DNA from: an uncultured Lachnospiraceae bacterium
GTDB taxonomy: Bacteria; Bacillota; Clostridia; Lachnospirales; Lachnospiraceae
Assembly (NCBI GenBank): GCA_946535225.1
Contig: CAMNDJ010000007.1
Location: 1-52,230 of the forward strand
Direction: 5' to 3'
Length of the DNA stretch: 52,230 bases
Position numbers and translations under genes: made by a program. Positions 16,927-24,995 of the stretch are shown piece after piece (position 1 is the first letter of the stretch; each line of letters opens with the position of its first letter). Below the pieces are notes generated by a model. It had not been told where the DNA came from. It saw only the letters and a list, made by a program, of their open reading frames with translations, and did no database searches.

Positions 16927-18717
16927 ATGAAGAGGAAGACTAAAATGAAAAAATTGGCGGTAATGTGGCTTGCTTTGCTGCTCATGGCAGGAATGCTGTC
17001 TGCATGCGGCAAGACCAAAGATGTCGATACCGATGAAGAAGAGAGTATCACTGAGGAGGATACGTCTGATAATTCCGGTGATGAAAAAGAGCCGGTTGAA
17101 AACGCCGATCCGCACGGATTGGATGTTGAAGGTGAATGGGTCATGGTATATTCATTGTTTCATTCGGAATACGGTGAAGGCGAGGAATATGACAGCTGTA
17201 CAATGACTTCGGACGAGTATTCTTCATCTTCTTCGGTCAATATCAAGGTAGAAGACGGTAAGTACATAGCTGATTACATCTACTCGGGTTATGAATCGGA
17301 ATACAGATACTACGGGGCAGAGCTTGAGTATAAGGATGAGCCTGCATATGAGGATTGCGATAATAAGGACTGGTGTCTGGAGATGACCGACCCTTATGAT
17401 GCATCGTATTACAACAGGAAATTTACGATGGCGGATGACGGCATGCTCATTTCTGTTTCAGAGTATTTTGATGAAGATGAGGAAGATGATTACGACTACT
17501 ATTCGGTTACGAGGGACGTATATTTAAAGAGTACGGATCCGAGACTTGAGAATGAAGAAGAATTAAGGTATTTCGATACGGTTGAAGTATCTGATGCCAC
17601 GGAGCTCATCAACAGTCTGCAGAATAACAGGAAGCTGATACTCAAAGCAGGCACGTATGATCTGTCTTTAGTCGATGATGAGGATGTGACCAATAAGAGT
17701 GTCTATCTGGAATGGGGTGAATACAGGATATCCGATATCCATAATGTATGTCTTGAAGCAGAAGAAGGTGCGGATGTACTGATCTGCGTGGATGATGCAT
17801 ATTCTCCGGTCATATCTTTTGAGAACAGCGGTAATCTTACATTCAGAGGAATAACTGCGGGGCATAATGTAGAACCCGGATATTGCAGCGGCAGTGTTCT
17901 GCGTTTCAACAGTACCTATGGCATCAATATAGACAAGTGTAACCTGTACGGATGCGGCACATACGGAATAGAGGCTGACAACTGCGACAACTTGGAAGTG
18001 ACCGATACCGATATATATGAATGTACATACGGCCTTCTTGATCTTAGCGGAGTCTATAATGCAAACTTCAAGAACTGTATGTTCAGGGACAGCAGTGATA
18101 TGTCGATGATCCTGTTAAACTCAAGCTACAATATCACCTTTGATGACTGTACGTTCAAGAATAATAAGATCGATCCGGAATATTCGACATTCTCCGCATT
18201 CGTAAACCTGTCCGAATATGCCGATGCGACCTTTAATAACTGTACGTTCAGAGACAATCAGTATAAGATATTTGCAAACAATAAGGTCAAGATGAACAAT
18301 TGCCAGATCAGCGATAACGGCGATATGTCGAACATAGAGACTGAGGAAGACGCGGATGCATCCGAGATAAGACGTCGGTACAAGGATACTTCAGACCAGC
18401 AGGCTCAGATAGATCTTAAGTTTGAGGCCGGCAATATGGATCAGGCAACGATCAACCAGACGGCATTTGAGTCATATAATATGTGGGATACTCTTCTTAA
18501 CGATATCTGGGCTTACCTTAAGGAAACTCTGGACGAGGATAAGATGGAAGCTCTGACGGCTGAAGAGAAGGAATGGGTCAAGCAGAAGGAAGAATCTGTC
18601 AAGGAGGCTGCTGCAGGATTCGAAGGAGGAACGATGCAGCCGGCTGTAGAATATGTTACGGGAGCCGAACTTACCAGAGAGAGAGTCGAGTACCTGCTTG
18701 AGAACTACGTTAAGTAG
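16927..18717 (+). CDS. Lipoprotein with right-handed beta-helix and LprI-like C-terminal domain
   Basis: 596 residues from the ATG at 16927, chosen because AAAGGAG lies 7-13 bp upstream. An in-frame ATG at 16900 overlaps the malQ stop but has no such site. A lipoprotein signal (LSAC, C27) is followed by an acidic stretch rich in D, E, S and Y (about 30-200). Residues about 215-470 contain repeated N/D-rich rungs (NITFDDCTFKNN, ATFNNCTFRDNQ, LEVTDTDIYEC) typical of a parallel beta-helix, as in pectate-lyase-like or adhesin folds. The last 105 residues resemble the LprI/DUF1311 lysozyme-inhibitor domain (LLNDIWAYL, LTAEEKEWVKQKEES, GGTMQPAVEY, LTRERVEYLL) but lack its cysteines. No catalytic residues are recognisable. 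Likely a surface binding protein. Confidence 0.82.
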   Translation: MKRKTKMKKLAVMWLALLLMAGMLSACGKTKDVDTDEEESITEEDTSDNSGDEKEPVENADPHGLDVEGEWVMVYSLFHSEYGEGEEYDSCTMTSDEYSSSSSVNIKVEDGKYIADYIYSGYESEYRYYGAELEYKDEPAYEDCDNKDWCLEMTDPYDASYYNRKFTMADDGMLISVSEYFDEDEEDDYDYYSVTRDVYLKSTDPRLENEEELRYFDTVEVSDATELINSLQNNRKLILKAGTYDLSLVDDEDVTNKSVYLEWGEYRISDIHNVCLEAEEGADVLICVDDAYSPVISFENSGNLTFRGITAGHNVEPGYCSGSVLRFNSTYGINIDKCNLYGCGTYGIEADNCDNLEVTDTDIYECTYGLLDLSGVYNANFKNCMFRDSSDMSMILLNSSYNITFDDCTFKNNKIDPEYSTFSAFVNLSEYADATFNNCTFRDNQYKIFANNKVKMNNCQISDNGDMSNIETEEDADASEIRRRYKDTSDQQAQIDLKFEAGNMDQATINQTAFESYNMWDTLLNDIWAYLKETLDEDKMEALTAEEKEWVKQKEESVKEAAAGFEGGTMQPAVEYVTGAELTRERVEYLLENYVK

Positions 18718-18742
18718 AAATATAAGACAGAAATACTTGCAC

Positions 18743-18774
18743 AGGCACGGGCGATGATGATTTCGCCCGTGCCT
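18743..18774 (+). terminator. Strong rho-independent terminator
   Basis: A perfect 12-bp stem (AGGCACGGGCGA with its complement, 8-nt loop), then TTTTGATTTTTT. It ends the metY-malQ-lipoprotein transcript. Confidence 0.92.
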
Positions 18775-18799
18775 TTTTGATTTTTTACGAGTCCGGCCC

Positions 18800-18828
18800 T
18801 TGACGAAGCGGTTTTGGAATGCTATACT
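18800..18828 (+). promoter_or_regulatory. Sigma-A-type promoter for the symporter gene, with cre-like site downstream
   Basis: TTGACG (18800-18805), 17-bp spacer, TATACT (18823-18828). A catabolite-response-like sequence, TCAAAGCGTTGGCG at 18845-18858, follows the expected transcription start by about ten bases. Two key positions deviate from the cre consensus. Confidence 0.7.
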
Positions 18829-18892
18829 TTTGCACATAAAAGCGTCAAAGCGTTGGCGCGGCAAAGTAAAAAGCATTAATGTGGAGGTTAAA

Positions 18893-20440
18893 ATGGCTAT
18901 CAAGGTTATTCTGTTGATCGTGTTTTTCGCAGTGATGTTCGGTGTGGGCATATACTGCAGACAGCATGCGACTGATGTAAGAGGTTTCGTGCTCGGTGGA
19001 AGAAGTGTAGGTCCGTGGATGACGGCTTTTGCTTACGGAACTTCTTATTTCTCTGCCGTTGTGTTCATAGGTTATGCAGGACAGTTCGGATGGAAGTTCG
19101 GTATGTCTTCAACCTGGATCGGTATAGGTAATACCATTATAGGTTCACTTCTTGCCTGGGTGATCTTAGGCAGACGTACACGTATAATGACCAAGCATCT
19201 GCATGCAGGCACGATGCCTCAGTTCTTCAATGACAGATTCGACAGCAAGGCACTCAAGATCGCATCGAGCGCCATCATCTTCATCTTCCTTGTGCCTTAT
19301 ACTTCTTCGATATATAACGGATTATCAAGATTGTTCGGTATGGCCTTCGATATCCCTTATGTGGTATGTGTCGTAGCAATGGCAGCCATCACCGGTCTGT
19401 ATGTCATCATGGGCGGATACATGGCAACAGCCATCAACGATTTTGTTCAGGGCATCATAATGCTAGTCGGTATCATAGCTGTCATCAGTGCAGTACTTGC
19501 CGGACAGGGCGGATTCATACAGGCTGTTACAAACATGTCTCAGATAGAGGGTACAAATGTACTCGGGCTGGCTCAGCCGGGCGTGTTCACCTCTTTCTTC
19601 GGCCCGGATCCCATGGGACTTCTCTCTGTAGTCATCCTCACATCACTTGGTACATGGGGACTGCCTCAGATGGTCCATAAGTTCTATGCCATCAAGTCGG
19701 AGGACGATATCGCCAAGGGTACGATCATTTCCACGATATTCTCTATCATCATCGCAGGAGGCTCATACTTCCTCGGCGGCTTCGGAAGATTATTCGATTC
19801 ACCCGCTATATATAAGGCAGACGGCAGTGTCGCATTTGACTCTATCGTGCCTCAGATGTTATCAACGGTTCCCGATATCCTGATGGGACTTATCGTCGTA
19901 CTTGTGCTCTCGGCATCAATGTCTACACTTTCAAGCCTTGTACTTACGTCTTCATCAACGCTCACTCTTGACTTTGTTAAGGGTAATCTCGTTAAGGATA
20001 TGAAGGAGAAGACTTCCCTTAATCTGATGAAGATAATGGTAGTAGTGTTCATACTTTTGTCAGTATTGCTTGCGATCAACCCGCCTACATTCATCGCTCA
20101 GCTCATGGGTATCTCATGGGGAGCCCTGGCCGGTGCTTTCCTTGCTCCTTTCCTCTATGGTCTGTACTGGAAGGGCGTTACCAAAGCCGGTGTATGGGCA
20201 TGCTTCGTTACGGGCGTAGGCCTTACGGTATGCAACATGTTCTTCCACTGGTTCTCATCCCCCATCACATCAGGTGCGGCAGCGATGCTCATAGGCTTTG
20301 TCGTAGTTCCTGTAGTGAGCTTCATCTCACCTAAGCTTGATAAAGCCAAGGTAGACGAGATCTTCACGTGCTACGATAAGCAGGCAGTCGTAACTGTCAA
20401 GAAAGTACTCGTAGATGATGAGGAAGAGCAGAAAGCCTGA
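18893..20440 (+). CDS. Sodium:solute symporter (SSS family)
   Basis: 515 residues from the ATG at 18893, preceded by GGAGG. The upstream frame to 18800 overlaps the promoter and is not coding. About thirteen hydrophobic segments are visible throughout, as in PutP/PanF/SGLT-like carriers that couple Na+ entry to uptake of sugars, amino acids or vitamins. Family features include DVRGFVLGGRSVGPWMTAFAYG (N-terminal block, 22 residues, shown as DVRGFVLGGRSV), YVIMGGYMATAINDFVQG in the middle, and ASMSTLSSLVLTSSST near 350, a sodium-site region. The C-terminus is soluble and acidic. It is monocistronic between two strong terminators. Substrate is unknown. Confidence 0.9.
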   Translation: MAIKVILLIVFFAVMFGVGIYCRQHATDVRGFVLGGRSVGPWMTAFAYGTSYFSAVVFIGYAGQFGWKFGMSSTWIGIGNTIIGSLLAWVILGRRTRIMTKHLHAGTMPQFFNDRFDSKALKIASSAIIFIFLVPYTSSIYNGLSRLFGMAFDIPYVVCVVAMAAITGLYVIMGGYMATAINDFVQGIIMLVGIIAVISAVLAGQGGFIQAVTNMSQIEGTNVLGLAQPGVFTSFFGPDPMGLLSVVILTSLGTWGLPQMVHKFYAIKSEDDIAKGTIISTIFSIIIAGGSYFLGGFGRLFDSPAIYKADGSVAFDSIVPQMLSTVPDILMGLIVVLVLSASMSTLSSLVLTSSSTLTLDFVKGNLVKDMKEKTSLNLMKIMVVVFILLSVLLAINPPTFIAQLMGISWGALAGAFLAPFLYGLYWKGVTKAGVWACFVTGVGLTVCNMFFHWFSSPITSGAAAMLIGFVVVPVVSFISPKLDKAKVDEIFTCYDKQAVVTVKKVLVDDEEEQKA

Positions 20441-20480
20441 TCGTCGAAAAACGAATAATGATATGATATAAGAACTGATT

Positions 20481-20515
20481 GCGGAACTATCCGGTTGTAC
20501 AGCCGGTAGTTCCGC
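20481..20515 (+). terminator. Terminator of the symporter gene
   Basis: GCGGAACTA-T-CCGG pairs with CCGGTAGTTCCGC, a 13-bp stem with one bulged base, followed by TTTTA. Confidence 0.88.
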
Positions 20516-20549
20516 TTTTATGTATCATTAAAAATTTTTTCAAAAAACC

Positions 20550-20577
20550 TGAAGACTTTTGTGTTACTGTATCGTTA
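20550..20577 (+). promoter_or_regulatory. ECF-type promoter, probable autoregulation
   Basis: TGAAGAC (20550-20556) followed by TTTT, 16 bp, then CGTTA (20573-20577). The form resembles the TGAAAC-16/17-CGTC promoters of Firmicute ECF sigma factors, including the T-run after the -35. It lies directly before the ECF gene. Confidence 0.5.
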
Positions 20578-20600
20578 TATAGAATGTAAGCGTTAAGGAG

Positions 20601-21125
20601 GTGGGAGATACGGATCCGAAAGACAACTTGATACGGCTTATGGAACAGTATAAGAACCTTGTGTTCTCCGTGTGTCTCCGCCTTACCGGTGATTATTTTA
20701 CGGCCGAGGATATCACACAGGAAACCTTCATAGCAGCTTACAGAAACTATGAGTCTTTTGACGGAGAGAATGAGAAGGCGTGGATATGCCGGATCGCATC
20801 CAATAAGTGTATAGATCACAAGAGAGAGGCTGCGAGGCGGTTGATACCGACACCGGATGATGAGATGCCTCAAGAAACTTCGGTTTCAAGCAACGAACCG
20901 TTGGATACGGCGGTGTGTAATGATCTGATGGAACACTTTAAAAGGGTGTGCGAAGGCCTGCCTGACCCGTACAGAGGAGCAGCCAGGGGATACTTCATAG
21001 AGGGTAGGACAGCCGCAGAGATCGCGGCAAGAGACGGAACGGAGCTTAAGACGGTCCAGACCAGGATATACAGGGCCAGACAGATGCTTAAGACTACTAT
21101 AAGAAAGGAGGACCTGCTTGCATGA
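20601..21125 (+). CDS. ECF (extracytoplasmic function) RNA polymerase sigma factor
   Basis: About 174 residues. Region 2 includes LVFSVCLRLTGDYFTAEDIT and the -10 recognition segment around AYRNYESFDGENEKAWICRIA. Region 4 is the HTH GRTAAEIAARDGTELKTVQT with RIYRARQMLK. A linker rich in P, E and S joins them. The 5' end is uncertain. The GTG at 20601 directly abuts an AAGGAGG sequence with no spacer. An ACG at 20610 has ideal spacing but is a rare start, and the ATG at 20640 lacks a ribosome binding site. The next gene overlaps as ATGA and looks like its anti-sigma factor. A promoter resembling its own class lies upstream. Confidence 0.88.
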   Translation: MGDTDPKDNLIRLMEQYKNLVFSVCLRLTGDYFTAEDITQETFIAAYRNYESFDGENEKAWICRIASNKCIDHKREAARRLIPTPDDEMPQETSVSSNEPLDTAVCNDLMEHFKRVCEGLPDPYRGAARGYFIEGRTAAEIAARDGTELKTVQTRIYRARQMLKTTIRKEDLLA

Positions 21126-21616
21126 GTGATAAAGATAAAGAATATATCCCATATCTTACAGACCAAGAACTGTCTTATCTTATCGAAGATACAGAGAAGA
21201 ACATGATGGTAGCGGCACCTCCTGATATGGCCGGTGAACTTCTTGATAAGATAGAGGCATTCGAGAAAAAAAGAGAGAGTGACAGACAGCAAAAGGTGAT
21301 CGAATACAGGCATTTCTGCATAAGAGTGTCCGTTGCCGTAGCGGCCGCGATCGCGATCATATGCGTGGCTCCGATGGTCTCATCCGGACTTAGATCACCC
21401 TTAAGCGATCAGTTTGTCTCAATGAAAACAGATGCCGGCACGCAGATCCCTTCCAGGGAAGATGTTCTGGCTAAAGAGAAGATACCGCAGAGGGAAGAAG
21501 TCGTAAAAAACGATATTCCTACAAAAGAAGCGATCTTGAGCAAAAACGGTATAACGGACAGCATCAGAGATTCGCATCTTATAAGTGATGCCTACAGCAG
21601 AAACAACGATCGATAA
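21122..21616 (+). CDS. Probable anti-sigma factor, single-pass membrane protein
   Basis: 164 residues. The N-terminal 65 residues are cytoplasmic and acidic (YLTDQELSYLIEDTEKN), followed by a basic stretch, one membrane segment at about 65-88 (VSVAVAAAIAIICVAPM) and an extracytoplasmic tail with repeated IP/IPxxEE elements (KEKIPQREE, KNDIPTKEA). No zinc-binding HxxxCxxC anti-sigma motif is visible, so the class is not ZAS. The assignment rests on the overlap with the sigma gene (ATGA at 21122-21125), topology and size. It would hold the sigma factor at the membrane until a signal releases it. Confidence 0.7.
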   Translation: MSDKDKEYIPYLTDQELSYLIEDTEKNMMVAAPPDMAGELLDKIEAFEKKRESDRQQKVIEYRHFCIRVSVAVAAAIAIICVAPMVSSGLRSPLSDQFVSMKTDAGTQIPSREDVLAKEKIPQREEVVKNDIPTKEAILSKNGITDSIRDSHLISDAYSRNNDR

Positions 21617-21675
21617 AACAGGAAAAAACGAAACTGACGTTTAACAAACGATAAGGAAAACGGAGGAAATTGATT

Positions 21676-22239
21676 ATGTTACAGAAGAAGAAAAACAAGA
21701 CACTGACATTTATATGCTCACTCCTGCCGGGTGCAGCGGAGATGTATATGGGATTCATGAAAAACGGGCTGACACTCATGCTCTTATTCTTTGCAAGTTT
21801 CATGCTGCCCACTGTCATAGGAGCAGGGGATATATTCATAGCGCTGGTATTTGTGGTATGGTTCTTCAGCTTCTTCCACGCCCGCAACATAGCTAATAGC
21901 GAAGATGATGAGTTCATGCAGATTAAGGACAGATATATATGGGAAGAGTTCATGGGTAAGACCGGTATCAAGCTTGACAGCAACAAGGTCAATAAGTGGA
22001 TCGCAGCAATTCTTATCATCATAGGTGTAAGTGCTCTGTGGAACAATATTTCGGATATAGCTGTCAGATATATACCGGAGAGTGCATGGAATGAGATCTA
22101 TCCCGTCGTAAGCGCGGTCCCCGGACTGGTATTTGCGATCTTAGTGATCATTGCCGGCATCATGCTGATCAGGGGCAAAAAAGAGAGCCTTTCAGATACT
22201 GAGATGCCCACGGGTATAGAAGATAAGGGGGCGAACTGA
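21676..22239 (+). CDS. Multi-pass membrane protein in the ECF operon
   Basis: 187 residues from the ATG at 21676, which has GGAGGA at good spacing. A TTG at 21670 is the less likely start. The N-terminus (FICSLLPGAAEMYMGFMKNG) resembles the TM2-type paired segment with a central polar turn. Further hydrophobic segments lie at about 34-65, 113-131 and 148-170. The middle (about 70-110) is polar (NSEDDEFMQIKDRYIWEEF). The stop overlaps the next start as TGATG. Function is unknown. The position suggests an envelope-stress effector or sensor regulated by the sigma factor. Confidence 0.75.
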   Translation: MLQKKKNKTLTFICSLLPGAAEMYMGFMKNGLTLMLLFFASFMLPTVIGAGDIFIALVFVVWFFSFFHARNIANSEDDEFMQIKDRYIWEEFMGKTGIKLDSNKVNKWIAAILIIIGVSALWNNISDIAVRYIPESAWNEIYPVVSAVPGLVFAILVIIAGIMLIRGKKESLSDTEMPTGIEDKGAN

Positions 22240-22544
22240 TGCAGGAGACAAAAAGAGTACACAGGGTCGGCAGTATTACCGCGGGAATATCACTTGTGGC
22301 ATTCGGGATACTGTTCTTACTTAAGATGTTCACCGGGATCATAACATATGAGCTGGTATTCAGTCTGTGGCCTCTGGTGCTGATAGGCCTGGGGGCAGAG
22401 ATACTGATATCAAATGTAAGAGCGGATGAACTTAAATATGACAAGGGAGCGGTAGCCGTGGTACTCATCATGCTGATCTTTGCAACATGCATGGCTGCGG
22501 CAGGTGAAGCCATGACACACGGCAGCTTTAACATAAGCCTTTAA
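22239..22544 (+). CDS. Small membrane protein, LiaF/LiaI-like
   Basis: 101 residues with three hydrophobic segments (about 12-30, 37-58 and 70-90). The segment LWPLVLIGLGAEILISN is typical of the membrane domain (DUF5668/TM5) found in LiaF-type envelope-stress proteins. It starts inside the stop of the previous gene (22237-22241), so it is translationally coupled. Last gene of the four-gene sigma operon. It lacks the C-terminal LiaF beta-helix domain. Envelope-stress role is inferred from family resemblance and context. Confidence 0.72.
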   Translation: MQETKRVHRVGSITAGISLVAFGILFLLKMFTGIITYELVFSLWPLVLIGLGAEILISNVRADELKYDKGAVAVVLIMLIFATCMAAAGEAMTHGSFNISL

Positions 22545-22574
22545 CGGTCATATAAAAGGGAAAGTATCAAAAAA

Positions 22575-22596
22575 GGATGATGAGAGATCATCATCC
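22575..22596 (+). terminator. Terminator of the ECF operon
   Basis: GGATGATGA, a GAGA tetraloop, TCATCATCC, flanked by A-run and CTTTTTTT. Confidence 0.93.
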
Positions 22597-22652
22597 CTTT
22601 TTTTGCCCGAAATCAGGCTTAACAGGATGCAAAAAAGACTTCCTTTACCTGT

Positions 22653-22700
22653 TTAAGGTTGAGTTAAGGTTATATAACGATACGGAAATGTTTATAGAAT
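22653..22700 (+). promoter_or_regulatory. Direct-repeat operator plus promoter of the ABC exporter operon
   Basis: TTAAGGTT occurs twice (22653-22660 and 22664-22671) with a 3-bp gap, giving an 11-bp period, one DNA turn. A -10-like TATAGAAT lies at 22693-22700, so the repeats sit over the -35 region. This layout is typical of activation by OmpR/PhoB-type response regulators. Confidence 0.6.
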
Positions 22701-22799
22701 GACCGGTAAAGATTCGTATGTTAGAACAATAGAAAAAGAAATGAGACAGAGGTCATATAAAGGCCGGGAAGCAGGGAAAAGAGAAAAAGAGGAAAACAA

Positions 22800-23501
22800 A
22801 TGGAAGAACTTATCAGGATCCGGGATATGAGCAAGATCTATAATCCCGGAGAAAACGAGGTCAGAGCACTTGATCACATCGATCTGGACATAGCTACACA
22901 TGAGTTCGTGGCTATAATCGGCCAGTCAGGCTCGGGCAAATCCACACTTATGAATATGTTAGGCTGCCTGGATGTTCCGACTGAAGGGACATATGCCCTT
23001 GACGGAAGGGATGTGTCCGCCCTGAGCGATGATGAACTCTCGGACATAAGGAATAAGGAGATCGGGTTCATTTTTCAGGGATTCAATCTGATACCGTCTC
23101 TGACGGCACTTGAGAATGTGGAATTACCGTTGATGTACCGGGATGTCCCCAAGAAAGAGAGGGAGATATTAAGCAGCGAAGCCCTTGACAGGGTGGGCTT
23201 AAGCCACCGCAAGGATCATAAACCTTCACAGATGTCGGGAGGACAGCAACAGAGGGTGGCGATAGCAAGAGCCATCGCGCAGGCTCCGCCGATAATACTG
23301 GCGGATGAGCCGACAGGTAACTTAGACAGCGGTTCGACTGCGGAGATAATGAAGATCCTTAAGGAACTGTATCACGGTGGAAGGACGGTGATACTCATCA
23401 CGCATGATAATGATATAGCAGCCAACGCGGGCAGGATAATCAGGATAAAAGACGGGAAGATAGTGGAGGACAGGATCAATGAAGATTTTGAACAGATTTA
23501 A
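22800..23501 (+). CDS. ABC exporter ATPase, MacB/LolD type
   Basis: 233 residues. Walker A GQSGSGKST (41-49), Q-loop GFIFQGFNLIPSL, signature MSGGQQQRVAIARA, Walker B ILADEPTGNLD and H-loop VILITHD are all intact. ATPases of this group power type VII ABC mechanotransmission systems with a periplasmic-type adaptor and a FtsX-like permease, both encoded next. In Firmicutes such systems often export or resist peptides and antibiotics. The 3' end overlaps the adaptor gene by 23 bp. A direct-repeat operator lies upstream. Confidence 0.93.
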   Translation: MEELIRIRDMSKIYNPGENEVRALDHIDLDIATHEFVAIIGQSGSGKSTLMNMLGCLDVPTEGTYALDGRDVSALSDDELSDIRNKEIGFIFQGFNLIPSLTALENVELPLMYRDVPKKEREILSSEALDRVGLSHRKDHKPSQMSGGQQQRVAIARAIAQAPPIILADEPTGNLDSGSTAEIMKILKELYHGGRTVILITHDNDIAANAGRIIRIKDGKIVEDRINEDFEQI

Positions 23502-24966
23502 GAAGGATAGGGGGGCAGAGATCGTTGAGGGACAGATCACTGAAGCTAATGCAAAAAAGGAACGAAAGAAGATAAAGATAACGAAAAAGCGCGCGATCAT
23601 AGCTTCATGCGGAGTTCTTGTTTTGATACTGGTCGTATCAAGAACGATCTCGGCTGCAGCAGCTGCTTCATCATTTGAAGCGGCGACGGTTAAGACAGGT
23701 AACTTAGTGAGTACGGTGGAGCTTAACGGTACGATAGAGAGTAAGGCCGTCAAGAGCTTCTATTCAGACATAGAAGGTAAGATCGGCAATATCGCCTTTA
23801 CTGAAGGGGAAGCGGTAAAGAAGGGCGATGTACTTATAAGCTATGATGCGGATGATCTTGAATACAGGACCGAGGCGGCTGCGCTTGATGCCAAGTTAAA
23901 GGAAGAGAATTATACGGATAAGGTTCAGGCAAATGACAGGGTGGCAGGTCTGTATTCGGAGGCGGCAGGTTCGCTTAAGAGCCTTGATGACCAGATACTC
24001 TTATATCAGGCTGCGATATTGCAGCTTGATGATGAGATAGAGAAGAAGAGAGCGGCGCTGGCGGGCGAAGGAGCAAATCTTCAGATCTCACTCATAGACT
24101 GGGCGGATGAACCGTATTCGGAAGAATATGAGAATCTTCAGAAGGAAGTCCAGAGAAACACTTATGAGCAGGCTCATAACGAGGAACTGGTCAGGATGGA
24201 GACCACGAGACGTTGCTATCAGGAGAATCTCTCGGACTGTAAGCAGAAGAAAGCGGAGATGGAGAGTCAGAAGAAGTCGTCCTATACGAGCATGATGACA
24301 AAGGCGGGTAAGGAAGGTCTTGAAACGAGCAGGGAGGCAGATGAACTCACATCCGGTAATACCGCGGAGAAACTAAAAGCTGCCGGTAAAGGAATAGTAT
24401 CCGACATCAACGGTGTAGTGACTAAGGTCTATACCAAGGAAGGTGCCGTGGAGATGCAGGGCAAGGAACTTATGACCGTAGAGTCCACCGATGATATGGT
24501 AGTCAAGTTCAGAGTGGGTAAGCATGATATAGAGAATCTCGTCGAAGGACAGGCGGCGACAGTTACGATAAGGAATACGGAATATGCCGGCAAGATAAGC
24601 AAGATAGACAAGAAGGTCACCAAGGATGAGAAGGGAAACAGCGGCGTATGCATGGAAATCACGCTTGATTCGCCTGATGAGAACATAATACTCGGACTTG
24701 AAGCCAAAGCTAAGATCGATGCTCTTTCCAAGGACAATGTGATGATGATACCAAAGGGCGCGATATATTCCGATACCGAAGGTGAATATGTCTATGCGAT
24801 CAGAGACGGTAAGGCCGTGAAGACTCCGGTGGAAGTCGGGATATACAACAATGAAGTCATAGAGATAAGATCGGGACTTAACGAGACGGATAAGGTAGTC
24901 ATCGCCGGTGAAAAAGAGATAACGGAAGGTATGGATATCAAGGCAAATATGATAGATGAAGAGTAG
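23479..24966 (+). CDS. Membrane-fusion/adaptor protein of the ABC exporter (MacA/HlyD-like)
   Basis: 495 residues. A basic cytoplasmic N-terminus is followed by one membrane segment at about 38-58. A lipoyl half-motif (GTIESKAVKSFYSDIEGKIG region, about 85-125) and a long coiled-coil hairpin (about 130-295) come next. The second lipoyl half (SDINGVVTKVYTKEGAVEMQG region, about 310-335) and beta-barrel domains end at ITEGMDIKANMIDEE. In Gram-positives the adaptor stabilises the permease and substrate path in the wall side. It overlaps the ATPase gene and precedes the permease by 29 bp. Confidence 0.87.
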   Translation: MKILNRFKKDRGAEIVEGQITEANAKKERKKIKITKKRAIIASCGVLVLILVVSRTISAAAAASSFEAATVKTGNLVSTVELNGTIESKAVKSFYSDIEGKIGNIAFTEGEAVKKGDVLISYDADDLEYRTEAAALDAKLKEENYTDKVQANDRVAGLYSEAAGSLKSLDDQILLYQAAILQLDDEIEKKRAALAGEGANLQISLIDWADEPYSEEYENLQKEVQRNTYEQAHNEELVRMETTRRCYQENLSDCKQKKAEMESQKKSSYTSMMTKAGKEGLETSREADELTSGNTAEKLKAAGKGIVSDINGVVTKVYTKEGAVEMQGKELMTVESTDDMVVKFRVGKHDIENLVEGQAATVTIRNTEYAGKISKIDKKVTKDEKGNSGVCMEITLDSPDENIILGLEAKAKIDALSKDNVMMIPKGAIYSDTEGEYVYAIRDGKAVKTPVEVGIYNNEVIEIRSGLNETDKVVIAGEKEITEGMDIKANMIDEE

Positions 24967-24995
24967 TCGGAGAAGATACAGACCGGAGTGATAAG

